A stretch of 54,383 nucleotides of DNA. Origin: Streptomyces sp. 549. GTDB taxonomy: Bacteria; Actinomycetota; Actinomycetes; Streptomycetales; Streptomycetaceae. The DNA lies in contig NZ_JASKMT010000034.1 of NCBI RefSeq assembly GCF_030124175.1, positions 1 to 54,383 on the forward strand, written 5' to 3'. The position numbers and the translations under genes were made by a program. Below, piece by piece: positions 24,965-33,580 of the stretch (position 1 is the stretch's first letter; every line of letters begins with the position of its first letter). The notes below the pieces were generated by a model. The model made no database searches. It was given only the letters and a program-made list of their open reading frames with translations, and had not been told where the DNA came from.

Positions 24965-27225
24965 GGATCGCCGTCGTAGGCGGCGGCCCCGGCGGCCTGT
25001 ACGCCGCGGCCCTCCTCAAGCGGCTCGACCCTGACCGCGAGGTCACCGTGTGGGAACGCAACCCTGCCGACCGGACCTTCGGCTTCGGCGTGGTGCTCTC
25101 CGACGAGACCCTCGGCGGCATCGAGCACGCGGACCCCGTCGTCCACGACGCGCTGCGCGCCGAGTTCGTCCGCTGGGACGCCATCGACATCGTGCACCGC
25201 GGCCGCACCCTGAGATCCGGCGGGCACGGCTTCGCCGCCCTCAGCCGCCGCCGGCTGCTCGCCGTGCTGCACGCGCGCTGCCGGCAACTGGGCGTGGGGC
25301 TGCGCTTCGGCACCCCCGCACCGCCCGCGGCGCGCCTCGCCGACGGACACGACCTGGTGATCGGCGCGGACGGTGTGCACAGCGCCACCCGCGAAGCCCA
25401 CCGGGACGTGTTCCGGCCCCACTCCACCACCCACCGCTGCCGCTACCTGTGGCTGGCCGCCGACCTGGCCTTCGACGCCTTCCGCTTCGAGATCGCCACC
25501 ACCGCCCACGGTCCCGTGCAACTGCACGGCTACCCGTACGCGGCTGACGCCTCCACCGTCATCGTCGAGATGCGCGAGGAGGTGTGGCGGGCCGCCGGCC
25601 TCGACAGCCGGGACGTGCCCGACTCCATCCGCTGGTGCTCCGAGCTGTTCCGCGACGCCCTGGGCGGACGGCCGCTGCGCGGCGACACCTCCCGCTGGTC
25701 GGCGTTCCGCACCGTCACCAACGCGCGCTGGTCGTACGGCCGCACCGTGCTGCTCGGCGACGCCGCCCACACCGCGCACTTCTCGATCGGCTCCGGCACC
25801 AAACTCGCCGTCGAGGACGCGCTGGCCCTCGCCGCCTGCCTGCGGGAGCACGACCGGGTCCCGGACGCGCTCGCCGCCTACGAGCAGGAGCGCCGCCCGG
25901 TCGTGGCGTCCACCCAGCGGGCCGCGCGGGCAAGCCTGGAGTGGTTCGAGGAACTGGCGCACCGGCTGGACCGCCCGCCGCACCGGTTCGCGTTCGACCT
26001 GCTCACCCGCAGCCGCCGCGTCACCCACGACAACCTGCGCCTACGCGACCCGCTGTTCACCGCCGCCGTGGAACGCGAGGCCGGCGTACCGGCCGGCACG
26101 CCGCCGATGTTCACTCCTTTCCGGCTCGGCGGTCTGACACTGCGCAACCGGGTCGTGGTCTCCCCGATGGACATGTACTCCGCCGAGGACGGGGTGCCCG
26201 GCGACTTCCACCTCGCCCACCTGGGCACCCGGGCCATGGGCGGGGCGGGTCTGGTGATGACGGAGATGGTGTGCGTCACCGAGCAGGGACGCATCACCCC
26301 CGGCTGCACCGGCCTGTGGAACAGCGACCAGGAGTCCGCCTGGCGGCGCGTCACCGACTTCGCACACCGGGCGTCACCCGGTGTCGCCGTCGGCGTGCAG
26401 CTCGGCCACAGCGGACGCAAGGGCTCCACCCGGCTGATGTGGCAGGGCATGGACGACCCGCTGCCCAGTGGCAACTGGCCGCTCGTCGCCCCCTCCGCGC
26501 TGCCCTACCGCCCCGGCGTCAGCCAGGTCCCGCAGGAACTCGACCAGGCCGGGCTGGACGCCGTCCGCGAGGCGTTCGCCGCCGCCGCCGAACGGGCCGC
26601 CCGCGCGGGCTTCGACCTGCTCGAACTGCACTGCGCACACGGCTACCTGCTGTCCAGCTTCCTCTCCCCGCTGACCAACCACCGCACCGACGCCTACGGC
26701 GGCGACCTCGCCGGCCGGCTGCGCTTCCCCCTGGAGGTCCTCGACGCCGTACGCGCTGCCTGGCCCGCCGACCGTCCGCTGACCGTGCGCATCTCCGCCA
26801 CCGACTGGGCGGAGGGCGGCATCACCTTCGACGACGTGCTCACCGCCGCCGCCGCGTTCGCCGCCCACGGCGCCGACGCGCTCGACGTGTCCACCGGCCA
26901 GGTGGTCGCCGACGAGGCACCCGACTACGGCCGGTCCTACCAGACGCCGTTCGCCGACCGCATCCGCAACTCCCTCGGCGTGCCCGTCGTCGCGGTCGGC
27001 GCCCTCTCCTCGTGGGACGACGTCAACTCGCTGCTGCTCGCGGGCCGCGCCGACCTCTGCGCGCTCGGCCGCCCCCATCTGTACGACCCGCAATGGACGC
27101 TGCACGCCGCCGCGGAGCAGGGCTACGAGGGCCCCGGCGCACCCTGGCCCTACCCCTACCGAGCGGGCCGCCGCCCCCCGCCCACCGGCCGTACCGACGC
27201 CCCGAAGCCCCGCCTCGCACTGTGA
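24961..27225 (+). CDS. bifunctional aryl-CoA monooxygenase/OYE reductase (2-aminobenzoyl-CoA type)
   Basis: A 754-residue fusion. Residues 1-380 are a class A flavin monooxygenase: VVGGGPGGLYAAAL binds FAD, LVIGADGVHS is the DG motif and LLGDAAHTAHFSIGSGTKLAVEDA the second FAD motif. Residues 384-740 are an old yellow enzyme domain (FTPFRLGGLTLRNRVVVSPM, HCAHGYLLSSFLSPLTN, NHRTDAYGGDLAGRLRF). This architecture and length match 2-aminobenzoyl-CoA monooxygenase/reductase of Azoarcus evansii, which hydroxylates and then reduces the ring of the CoA ester. Salicylyl-CoA 5-hydroxylase-type proteins are close relatives and are the alternative. The start overlaps the hydratase stop. The neighbouring ligase and RidA favour the amino substrate. 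Confidence 0.85.
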   Translation: MRIAVVGGGPGGLYAAALLKRLDPDREVTVWERNPADRTFGFGVVLSDETLGGIEHADPVVHDALRAEFVRWDAIDIVHRGRTLRSGGHGFAALSRRRLLAVLHARCRQLGVGLRFGTPAPPAARLADGHDLVIGADGVHSATREAHRDVFRPHSTTHRCRYLWLAADLAFDAFRFEIATTAHGPVQLHGYPYAADASTVIVEMREEVWRAAGLDSRDVPDSIRWCSELFRDALGGRPLRGDTSRWSAFRTVTNARWSYGRTVLLGDAAHTAHFSIGSGTKLAVEDALALAACLREHDRVPDALAAYEQERRPVVASTQRAARASLEWFEELAHRLDRPPHRFAFDLLTRSRRVTHDNLRLRDPLFTAAVEREAGVPAGTPPMFTPFRLGGLTLRNRVVVSPMDMYSAEDGVPGDFHLAHLGTRAMGGAGLVMTEMVCVTEQGRITPGCTGLWNSDQESAWRRVTDFAHRASPGVAVGVQLGHSGRKGSTRLMWQGMDDPLPSGNWPLVAPSALPYRPGVSQVPQELDQAGLDAVREAFAAAAERAARAGFDLLELHCAHGYLLSSFLSPLTNHRTDAYGGDLAGRLRFPLEVLDAVRAAWPADRPLTVRISATDWAEGGITFDDVLTAAAAFAAHGADALDVSTGQVVADEAPDYGRSYQTPFADRIRNSLGVPVVAVGALSSWDDVNSLLLAGRADLCALGRPHLYDPQWTLHAAAEQGYEGPGAPWPYPYRAGRRPPPTGRTDAPKPRLAL

Positions 27226-27496
27226 GGGTGCGCATGTCGGCCACGAGATGCGCACGGCGGGGCCGTGATCAAAGCGAAGGTCCTGCACGACTCCAGGCTG
27301 ACGGCCGACGCCACGCCTGGAAGAGGTGAAGAAGGGCAAGACGATCGACCTTCGGTCTGAGCCTTTCGTCCCGGCTGGTTACCCGCCCGCCGACCGGCCA
27401 GCCGCCGCGTCCCCTCGCACCGGCAGCGCCCGGCCTGGGAGGAGCCGTGGGTGTTCTCGCGTGCTGTCCGACGGCGGGCTGCGGCTGGCTCCGCGG
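27226..27496. other. non-coding gap, possible decayed coding sequence
   Basis: There is no supported gene. From about 27263 to 27360 the bases translate, with one frame change, to a Lys/Asp-rich stretch (AVIKAKVLHDSRLTAD, then EEVKKGKTIDLRS) that looks more like protein than like random GC-rich DNA. I cannot name a family. It may be the eroded edge of a lost gene at the junction where the cluster is interrupted. Confidence 0.35.
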
Positions 27497-27814
27497 TCAG
27501 GAACGGCGTTCGACGCGGATGAGGGCGACACCCTGGTCCAGGTCGACCTCGGACACCGGGGGAGCGCCGTCACCCTCCTCGTCGCGGAGCATCGTCATCG
27601 TCTCCCGCTGCTGCAACTCGTGTTCCTTGCCGGGGAGCAGGCTGGCGTGCAGCATCTCGAACCCCGTCGCCGACACACGTCCCCCGCGGGCAGGGCCGAA
27701 CCAGGGCAGGATGCCGGCCCGCCCGGCCCGCAGCATCAGCTGGTCGACGAACGCCACCGCCACCAGCAGGATGACCAGCCCCGGCAGCGTCATGAACACG
27801 ATGAAACCGGTCAT
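27497..27814 (-). CDS. DUF6191 small membrane protein
   Basis: Protein of 105 residues. One N-terminal membrane helix (FIVFMTLPGLVILLVAVAFV) is followed by a cytoplasmic part with the phrases RAGRAGILPWF, SATGFEMLHASLLPGKEHE and QRETMTMLRDEEGDGAPP, which I associate with DUF6191. Function unknown. It lies inside the segment that splits the catabolic cluster and has no visible link to it. Confidence 0.7.
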   Translation of the reverse strand: MTGFIVFMTLPGLVILLVAVAFVDQLMLRAGRAGILPWFGPARGGRVSATGFEMLHASLLPGKEHELQQRETMTMLRDEEGDGAPPVSEVDLDQGVALIRVERRS

Positions 27815-27896
27815 GTGTCCCTCCCGACCCCAGTCTGGTCCAGACCAGTGCGACGCACAACCGTCCGACCTCGATCAACCGTCCGACCTCGATCGG

Positions 27897-28304
27897 CTAC
27901 GACCTCACCCATCGCCGCAGCTTCGCGGTGTTCTGCTCCTTCGACATCCGGGTTCCCGCGGTCTCGGCCGGGCTGGTCAGGAATGCCGAGATCGGAGTCC
28001 ACCGGCGGCGCCCGCTCCGAGTCGTCCAGCTGACGGCGGGGAAGTCCGTGATTCCGGTGATGCGCTCCTTCTCGATCACCCTCGTCCGCAGGTAGCCGCG
28101 GATCGTCGCCGTGGTGCGGTCACACGTAACGCCGAGTCGGTATCCGCGAGCCGCGAGGCTGGTCGAGCCGATCACGGCGAGCCAGGCCACAAGTCGCTGG
28201 ACGCCGCCCTCTGCCTGGACCGCGTAAGCGAGGCCTCCGACTGCCGGAAGAACGCCTAGGGCGCTGTTCGCCAGGCGGTTCGACATCGATGGAAACAACT
28301 CCAT
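27897..28304 (-). CDS. small membrane protein with PH-like domain
   Basis: Protein of 135 residues from ATG 28304. Two membrane segments (about residues 12-28 and 37-52) are followed by a compact domain, GVTCDRTTATIRGYLRTRVIEKERITGITDFPAV, with the beta-strand rhythm of bacterial PH (bPH) domains, and a basic C-terminus. Such proteins are common in Streptomyces and of unknown role. It is divergent from the S41 protease gene. Confidence 0.65.
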   Translation of the reverse strand: MELFPSMSNRLANSALGVLPAVGGLAYAVQAEGGVQRLVAWLAVIGSTSLAARGYRLGVTCDRTTATIRGYLRTRVIEKERITGITDFPAVSWTTRSGRRRWTPISAFLTSPAETAGTRMSKEQNTAKLRRWVRS

Positions 28305-28431
28305 GACCCTCCTGTCCAGGAACCTCCACGGGTTGGTCCTCAGCGCTTGCTTCCGGACCGGACGACCTATGGCGGAAGGGTGTCAGACGTTAGGGTCGGC
28401 GAATACCCAAGGAGCCGGCAGTGGGGGGCGT

Positions 28432-29454
28432 GTGAGACAGGGGCGTTCGCTGCGTCTGAGAGCTGTCGGGCTGGCCTGTGTTCTGGCTGTTGGGAGCGGG
28501 TGCACCGGAGCGGAGCCGTCTTCGCCCGGTGCACAGATGTCTGCCGAGGCCCGGTCCTATCTCTCCGAAGCGCTGACCATCATGGAGGACAACGCCCTGC
28601 GTCGAGACGACGTCGACTGGGCGGACGTGCGACGGGCGGCTTTCGCGCAGGCCGGCAGTGCCAAGCGTCCGGTCGACACCCATCCGGCGGTCGAAGCGGC
28701 CCTGAGCGCGTTGGAAGACGGCCATAGCCGCTTCTACGATCCGGAGAGCGTCGCGAACTACCTGGAGGACGAGGCGCCTGTCCGCGTGCCGGTGGAGGGG
28801 CGTGCGCTGCCTGGCCGCGTGGGGTACTTGTCGCTTCCCGGCGTGCAGGGATCGGAGGAGGTCTCTCAGCAGTACGTGAGGGAAGGCCGGGCCGCCCTGG
28901 CGAAGGCCGATCGGCCGAAGGCATGTGGCTGGGTGGTCGATCTTCGCCGGAACCATGGTGGAAACATGTGGCCGATGCTGGCTGTCGTGGGCCCGGTTCT
29001 CGGCGACGGTGACGTCGGTGCTTTTGTCGATGCCCGCGGCAAGAAGCTCGTGTGGTCGATGGAGAGCGGGATTCCGCGACTTGACGGAGAGTCCACGGGT
29101 TGGGGGCCGAGCGATCCGATCGGAGAGGGAACGGCGCCAGTCGCCGTACTCGTCAACAGTTCCACGGCCAGCTCCGGTGAGGCGGTGGCGGTGGCCTTCC
29201 GCGGGCGTCCGGCTACGCGGTCCTTCGGAGAGGCCACTGCCGGTGTCCCCACCAGCAACAGGCCGCATCGACTGTCCGATGGGGCCGTCCTGAACCTGAC
29301 CGTGGCCAAGGATGCTGACCGCACCGGCCGCACGTACGACGAGGCCATCCCACCCGACGAAGAAGTAGCCGACAACCATGGCCGAGGCAGCAGACAGGAT
29401 CCGGTGATGGAGGCTGCGACAGCCTGGCTGTCCAGCCAGGCTGCCTGCGGGTAG
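28432..29454 (+). CDS. S41 family peptidase, probable lipoprotein
   Basis: Protein of 340 residues from GTG 28432; starts at 28369 (ATG) or 28303 are possible and would lengthen it by 21-43 residues, adding a TTA codon. Residues 1-24 look like a lipoprotein signal (RSLRLRAVGLACVLAVGSGC), though the lipobox is weak. The C-terminal processing-protease core is present: GRVGYLSLPGV, GWVVDLRRNHGGNMWPMLAVVGP and NSSTASSGEAVAVAFRG with the likely Ser nucleophile. There is no PDZ domain. S41 enzymes cut cell-envelope proteins. Its third-position GC is lower than its neighbours', which may indicate transfer together with the two small genes before it. Confidence 0.8.
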   Translation: MRQGRSLRLRAVGLACVLAVGSGCTGAEPSSPGAQMSAEARSYLSEALTIMEDNALRRDDVDWADVRRAAFAQAGSAKRPVDTHPAVEAALSALEDGHSRFYDPESVANYLEDEAPVRVPVEGRALPGRVGYLSLPGVQGSEEVSQQYVREGRAALAKADRPKACGWVVDLRRNHGGNMWPMLAVVGPVLGDGDVGAFVDARGKKLVWSMESGIPRLDGESTGWGPSDPIGEGTAPVAVLVNSSTASSGEAVAVAFRGRPATRSFGEATAGVPTSNRPHRLSDGAVLNLTVAKDADRTGRTYDEAIPPDEEVADNHGRGSRQDPVMEAATAWLSSQAACG

Positions 29455-29552
29455 GGCACAGCCGAGAACCCAAGGCCGCTGTGATCGGGTCCGAGGATCA
29501 GAAACACGCACTCCCAGCTCCGTCGTCGCGTGCAGGAGGATGCGGCACCCTG

Positions 29553-29592
29553 CCGTACAGCCCCGTACAGCCCCGTACAGCCCTGTACAGCC
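29553..29592. repeat. 10-bp tandem repeat, four copies
   Basis: CCGTACAGCC occurs three times exactly and once as CTGTACAGCC, without gaps. GTAC makes each unit partly palindromic. It lies between the convergent S41 and DUF3099 genes, close to the right edge of the segment that interrupts the catabolic cluster. Confidence 0.9.
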
Positions 29593-29637
29593 CGGTCCGT
29601 CACCGCCCCGGCGCGGTTCCGGGTGGGCACGACGTGG

Positions 29638-29892
29638 TCAGCGCCGCGGGTCGTCCCACCAGGGGTCGTCCGGGCCACGGCGATTCGCGACCACGGCCGC
29701 CACCGGCGGGATCAGCGCCGCCACCACGCACATCCCGACGGCCAGCGGCACCGAAACCAGCCGAACGAAGCCCCACGCGCAGACGAAGAGGACGACGCAG
29801 ACCGCCATCAGCGCCAGGTAGCGGCGCCGCCGGCGCCCGTACGTGCGCCGCGGGACGCCGTCTCCGGAAGCGCCGGGCGGCCGGTCCGTCAT
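29638..29892 (-). CDS. DUF3099 membrane protein
   Basis: Protein of 84 residues with the DUF3099 layout: a basic N-terminus (RRTYGRRRRRYLALM), two membrane helices, and the conserved end PPVAAVVANRRGPDDPWWDDP. Its ATG overlaps the stop of the paaX-like gene, so it is translated with it. Function unknown; elsewhere the family is found as a lone housekeeping gene, so its coupling to a catabolic regulator is noteworthy. Confidence 0.85.
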   Translation of the reverse strand: MTDRPPGASGDGVPRRTYGRRRRRYLALMAVCVVLFVCAWGFVRLVSVPLAVGMCVVAALIPPVAAVVANRRGPDDPWWDDPRR

Positions 29893-30731
29893 GCCTCCAG
29901 GCTACGGCGCCGCACCTCGTCCAGCCGGGCGGCCGCGAACCGGGACGCGGCCGGCGCCAGCCGCTCGTGCAGGGCGGTGAACACCCGGGCCGAGCGGGCG
30001 CCCGGCCAGTCGCCGGGCAGCAGCGCCGCGGGCAGGCCCGGGTCGGCGTACGGCAGGCGGCGCCAGGCGTCCAGCGCCAGCAGGTGGTCGCGGTACGCCT
30101 CCTCCTCCGGTGTCCCGCGGCGCCGCGCCCAGGAGGCGAGCACCGGCTCGTGCACGGTGAGGAAGGCCCGGTGCAGCTCCGCGAGGGCGTCCAGGTCCCA
30201 CCAGCGCGCCACCGCCTCGGAGGTCGGCTCGAACCCGGCGTGCACACCGCGGAACAGCACGACGTACGCGCTCAGTTCCAGCCGCTCCAGAGCGTGCCGG
30301 GTCTCCGCCTCCAGATGGGCGGGAGCCACCCACACCCCCGGTGCGGCGTTGCCGAAGCCCAGGCGCGCCAGCCGGGAGCGCAGCACGTGGCGGCGGCTGC
30401 GCTCGCTCTCCGGTACGGAGAACACCGCGAGCAGCCACTGCCCGTCGTGCCGGGTGTGCTGGTAGATGCGCCGGTCGCCGTCCTCCAGCAGCTGGCGGGC
30501 GGCCTCGGACGGCGCGTAGCCCGACTCACGGCTGCCGGACCGGTGCACGGTGAGCAGCCCGCGGCGCTTCAGACGTGACACCGCCGACCTGACCGCGGGT
30601 GCGTCCACGCCGACGTCCCCCAGCAGCCTGACCAGCGCGGCGATGGGGACCCGCCCGTCAGGGGTCAGTTCGCGGCCGTGGGCCCCGAAGAAGGTGACGA
30701 TGAGGGACCCGGGACTCTGCTGCTCTGCCAC
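29889..30731 (-). CDS. PaaX family transcriptional regulator
   Basis: Protein of 280 residues; GTG start. N-terminal winged helix (PIAALVRLLGDVGVDAPAVRSAVSRLKRRGLL, about residues 28-60), the middle PaaX domain with WLLAVFSVPESERSRRHVLRSRLARLGFG, and the C-terminal alpha-helical PaaX-C part ending LDEVRRRSLEA. The founding member represses phenylacetate catabolism and is released by phenylacetyl-CoA, so a CoA thioester of the aromatic substrate is the expected signal here. It lies 9 bases behind the CoA ligase gene and before DUF3099. Candidate sites are the two GTGACGACAGTCA elements. Confidence 0.9.
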   Translation of the reverse strand: MAEQQSPGSLIVTFFGAHGRELTPDGRVPIAALVRLLGDVGVDAPAVRSAVSRLKRRGLLTVHRSGSRESGYAPSEAARQLLEDGDRRIYQHTRHDGQWLLAVFSVPESERSRRHVLRSRLARLGFGNAAPGVWVAPAHLEAETRHALERLELSAYVVLFRGVHAGFEPTSEAVARWWDLDALAELHRAFLTVHEPVLASWARRRGTPEEEAYRDHLLALDAWRRLPYADPGLPAALLPGDWPGARSARVFTALHERLAPAASRFAAARLDEVRRRSLEA

Positions 30732-30740
30732 GTGATCACT

Positions 30741-32354
30741 CTAGGGCGCGTCCCGCAGCCGGAAGCGCTGCAGCTTGCCCGTCGGGGTGCGCGGAAGGGA
30801 CTGGGCGAAGACGAACTCCCGCGGGCACTTGAAGTAGGACATCTCGGCGAGCGTGAACTCCCGGAGCCGGTCCGCCGTCGCCGACCCGGGTGGGACGCCG
30901 TCACGCAGCACCACGTGCGCCACGACGCGCTGGCCCCGGCGGTCGTCGGCCCGTCCCACCACCGCGGCCTCCCGCACGTCCGGATGCCGCAGCAGAGCCT
31001 CCTCCACCTCGGGGCCGGCGATGTTGTGGCCGGCCGACACGATCATGTCGTCGGCCCGGGCCACGTACCGGAAGTAGCCGTCGGGCTCGCGGATGTAGGT
31101 GTCGCCGGTGAGGTTCCAGCCGTCCCGTACGTACTCCGCCTGGCGCGGGTCGGCGAGGTAGCGGCAGCCGACCGGGCCGCGGACCGCCAGCCGGCCCGGT
31201 TCGCCGTCCGGCACCTCGGCGCCGTCCGGGCCGACCACCCGTGCCCGGAACCCCGGTACCGGCACCCCGGTGGTGCCCGGCCGGGCCGCCTCGTCGGCTG
31301 CGGACAGGAAGATGTGCAGCATCTCGGTGGCCCCGATGCCGTTGATCAGCCGCAGACCGGTGCGCCGGTGCCAGTCGTGCCAGGTGGCCGCGGGCAGGTT
31401 CTCCCCGGCGGAGACGCAGCGGCGCAGCGACGAGACGTCGGCGCCGGGAAGGTGCTCCAGCATCGCCCGGTACGCCGTCGGGGCGGTGAACATCACCGAC
31501 ACCCGGTGCCGCCGCACGCCGTCCAGCAGTCCCGCGGCGCCGTCCCAGGGCGCGAGCACGGTGCGCGCCCCGACTCGCAGCGGGAAGACCAGCAGCCCGC
31601 CGAGGCCGAAGGTGAAGCCGAGCGGCGGACTGCCCGCGAACACGTCGTCGCCGGTGGGCCGCAGCACGTGGGCGGCGAAGGTGTCCGCGACGGCCAGCAC
31701 GTCGCGGTGGAAGTGCATGCAGCCCTTGGGGCGGCCGGTGGTCCCTGAGGTGAAGGCGATCAGCGCCACGTCGTCCGCGGCGGTGGGCACGGCGGTGAAC
31801 CCGTCCGGCTTCGCGGCGGCCAGCGCCAGCAGGTCGCCGGGTCCGGCGCCGCCGTAGGCCGTCACCCGCAGTCCGTCCACCCCGGCCGCGTACAGCTCCG
31901 TCAGCGAGCGGCTGTCGCACAGCGCGTGCCCGACCCGGGCCAGTTCGCACACCGTGCGCAGCTCGGTCCGCCGCTGCGCGTCGAGCACGGTCACCGCGAC
32001 CGCGCCGGCCTTCATCACCGCCAGCCAGCACGCGGCCAGGTACGGCGAGGTGGGGCCGCGCAGCAGCACCCGGTTGCCCGGCACCACGCCCAGGTCCTCG
32101 GTGAGCACCCGGGCGATGCGGTCCACCCGCTCGCGCAGCTCGCCGTACGACCAGGTGCCGCCCCGCGCGTCCACCACCGCGACGCGGTCGCCGCCCAGCC
32201 GTTCCGCGGTGGCGTCCAGCAGCTCCGTGCCGCAGTTGAGCCGGTCTCCCCTGGGCAGCCACGGCTCGTCCAGCAGCAGCCGCGGCCACTGCTCCGGTGG
32301 CGGCAGGTGGTCGCGGGTGAAGGAGTCCACGTGTGCTGAGCGGCTGAGCTGCAT
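30741..32354 (-). CDS. benzoate/2-aminobenzoate-CoA ligase family protein
   Basis: Protein of 537 residues of the AMP-forming adenylate family. The opening DSFTRDHLPPPEQWP is characteristic of the benzoate/2-aminobenzoate-CoA ligase branch. ATP-binding FTSGTTGRPKG is at residues 201-211, then GSPPLGFTFGLGGLL, the adenine site INGIGATEMLHIF, the GDTYIREPDGYFRYVARADDMI hinge, and the C-terminal catalytic Lys in RTPTGKLQRF. It would activate the aromatic acid to its CoA thioester, the entry step for the fused monooxygenase. It is transcribed divergently from the acyl-CoA dehydrogenase gene across the shared operator and runs on into paaX. Confidence 0.9.
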   Translation of the reverse strand: MQLSRSAHVDSFTRDHLPPPEQWPRLLLDEPWLPRGDRLNCGTELLDATAERLGGDRVAVVDARGGTWSYGELRERVDRIARVLTEDLGVVPGNRVLLRGPTSPYLAACWLAVMKAGAVAVTVLDAQRRTELRTVCELARVGHALCDSRSLTELYAAGVDGLRVTAYGGAGPGDLLALAAAKPDGFTAVPTAADDVALIAFTSGTTGRPKGCMHFHRDVLAVADTFAAHVLRPTGDDVFAGSPPLGFTFGLGGLLVFPLRVGARTVLAPWDGAAGLLDGVRRHRVSVMFTAPTAYRAMLEHLPGADVSSLRRCVSAGENLPAATWHDWHRRTGLRLINGIGATEMLHIFLSAADEAARPGTTGVPVPGFRARVVGPDGAEVPDGEPGRLAVRGPVGCRYLADPRQAEYVRDGWNLTGDTYIREPDGYFRYVARADDMIVSAGHNIAGPEVEEALLRHPDVREAAVVGRADDRRGQRVVAHVVLRDGVPPGSATADRLREFTLAEMSYFKCPREFVFAQSLPRTPTGKLQRFRLRDAP

Positions 32355-32431
32355 GGCGGGTTCTCCCCTTGCGGCGGTACCGAGAAGGGTGGTTCCGGGC
32401 GTGCCGATGTGCTGATGAGCGTAGCGTGATG

Positions 32432-32444
32432 GTGACGACAGTCA
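32432..32444. promoter_or_regulatory. shared cluster operator/promoter, copy 2
   Basis: Identical 13 bases to 24094-24106 (GTGACGACAGTCA), with GATA again exactly 22 bases from the first base (32454). It lies in the interval between the divergent ligase and dehydrogenase genes and so can control both. For the plus strand it resembles a -35/-10 pair, 12 bases before GTG 32471. Confidence 0.75.
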
Positions 32445-32470
32445 ACGGTCCGCGATAGTGGAGGTGGGCG

Positions 32471-33580
32471 GTGCCCGCATTCGCCCTGACGCCGGAGCAG
32501 ACGGCCTGGTGCGCCGAACTCAGAACCCTGGCAGCGGAGCGGCTGGGGCCGATCGCCCGTTCCGGCACGCCGGGGACCGTCAACCGGCCCCTGGTCGCCG
32601 CCCTCGGCGAGCTGGGCCTGCTGCGGCGCCTCTTCCCCGCCCGGGCGCTCGACCTGTGCCTGCTGCGAGAGTCGCTCGCGCACGGCTGCACCGAGGCGGA
32701 GACGGCCCTCGCCCTGCAGGGACTGGGCGCCACCCCGGTGCAGCTCGCCGGGACGCCCGAGCAGCAGGACCGGTGGTTGCCCGCCACCGCGGAGGGCCGT
32801 GCCGTCGCGGGCTTCGCCCTGAGCGAGCCCGACGCCGGATCCGACGCGGCGGCCCTCACCCTGGCGGCCCGCCCCGCCGGCGCCGGCTGGCGCCTCACCG
32901 GCACCAAGACCTGGATCTCCAACGCCCCGGCGGCCGACTTCTACACCGTCTTCGCCCGCACCACCGCGGACGCCGGGTCCCGGGGTGTCACCGCGTTCCT
33001 TGTCCCCGCCGACCGGGACGGCCTCACGGGCACCCCCCTGGACATGCTGTCCCCGCACGCCCTGGGCACCCTGGAGTTCCAGGACGTCCCCGTGGGGGAG
33101 GCGGACGTGCTCGGCGAACCCGGCGGCGGCTTCGCCGTCGCGATGCGCACCCTGAACCTGTTCCGGCCCAGTGTGGGCGCCTTCGCTGTCGGCATGGCTC
33201 AGGCAGCCCTCGACGCCGCCCTCGCCCACGCGGGCCGGCGGCGGGCGTTCGGCGGCGTGCTGCGCGACCTCCAGTCGGTCTCCCACCGGCTCGCGGAGAT
33301 GGCCACCCGCACCGAGTCCGCACGGTTGCTGGTGTACGCCGCCGCAGCCGCGTACGACCGGGGCGACGCCGACGTGGTGCTGCGCGCGGCCATGGCCAAG
33401 CTCCACGCCACCGAGACCGCCCAGTACGTCGTCGACCACGCGGTCCAGATCCACGGCGCCGCGGCACTGGAGCGCGGGCACCTGCTGGAGCATCTCTACC
33501 GCGAGGTGCGCGCACCCCGCATCTACGAGGGCGCGACCGAGGTCCAGCGGTCGATCATCGCGAAGGAGCTGTACCGGTGA
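32471..33580 (+). CDS. acyl-CoA dehydrogenase family protein
   Basis: Protein of 369 residues; GTG start with GGAGGTGG just upstream. FAD-dependent acyl-CoA dehydrogenase fold: AGFALSEPDAGSDAAAL near residue 118, TGTKTWISNAP, the C-terminal RRAFGGVLRDLQSVSHRLAEM and the end IYEGATEVQRSIIAKELYR. A catalytic Glu in YEGATE (residue about 354) fits the short-chain type. In this cluster it would oxidise a ring-reduced or ring-opened CoA intermediate. The RidA gene overlaps its stop. Confidence 0.92.
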   Translation: MPAFALTPEQTAWCAELRTLAAERLGPIARSGTPGTVNRPLVAALGELGLLRRLFPARALDLCLLRESLAHGCTEAETALALQGLGATPVQLAGTPEQQDRWLPATAEGRAVAGFALSEPDAGSDAAALTLAARPAGAGWRLTGTKTWISNAPAADFYTVFARTTADAGSRGVTAFLVPADRDGLTGTPLDMLSPHALGTLEFQDVPVGEADVLGEPGGGFAVAMRTLNLFRPSVGAFAVGMAQAALDAALAHAGRRRAFGGVLRDLQSVSHRLAEMATRTESARLLVYAAAAAYDRGDADVVLRAAMAKLHATETAQYVVDHAVQIHGAAALERGHLLEHLYREVRAPRIYEGATEVQRSIIAKELYR

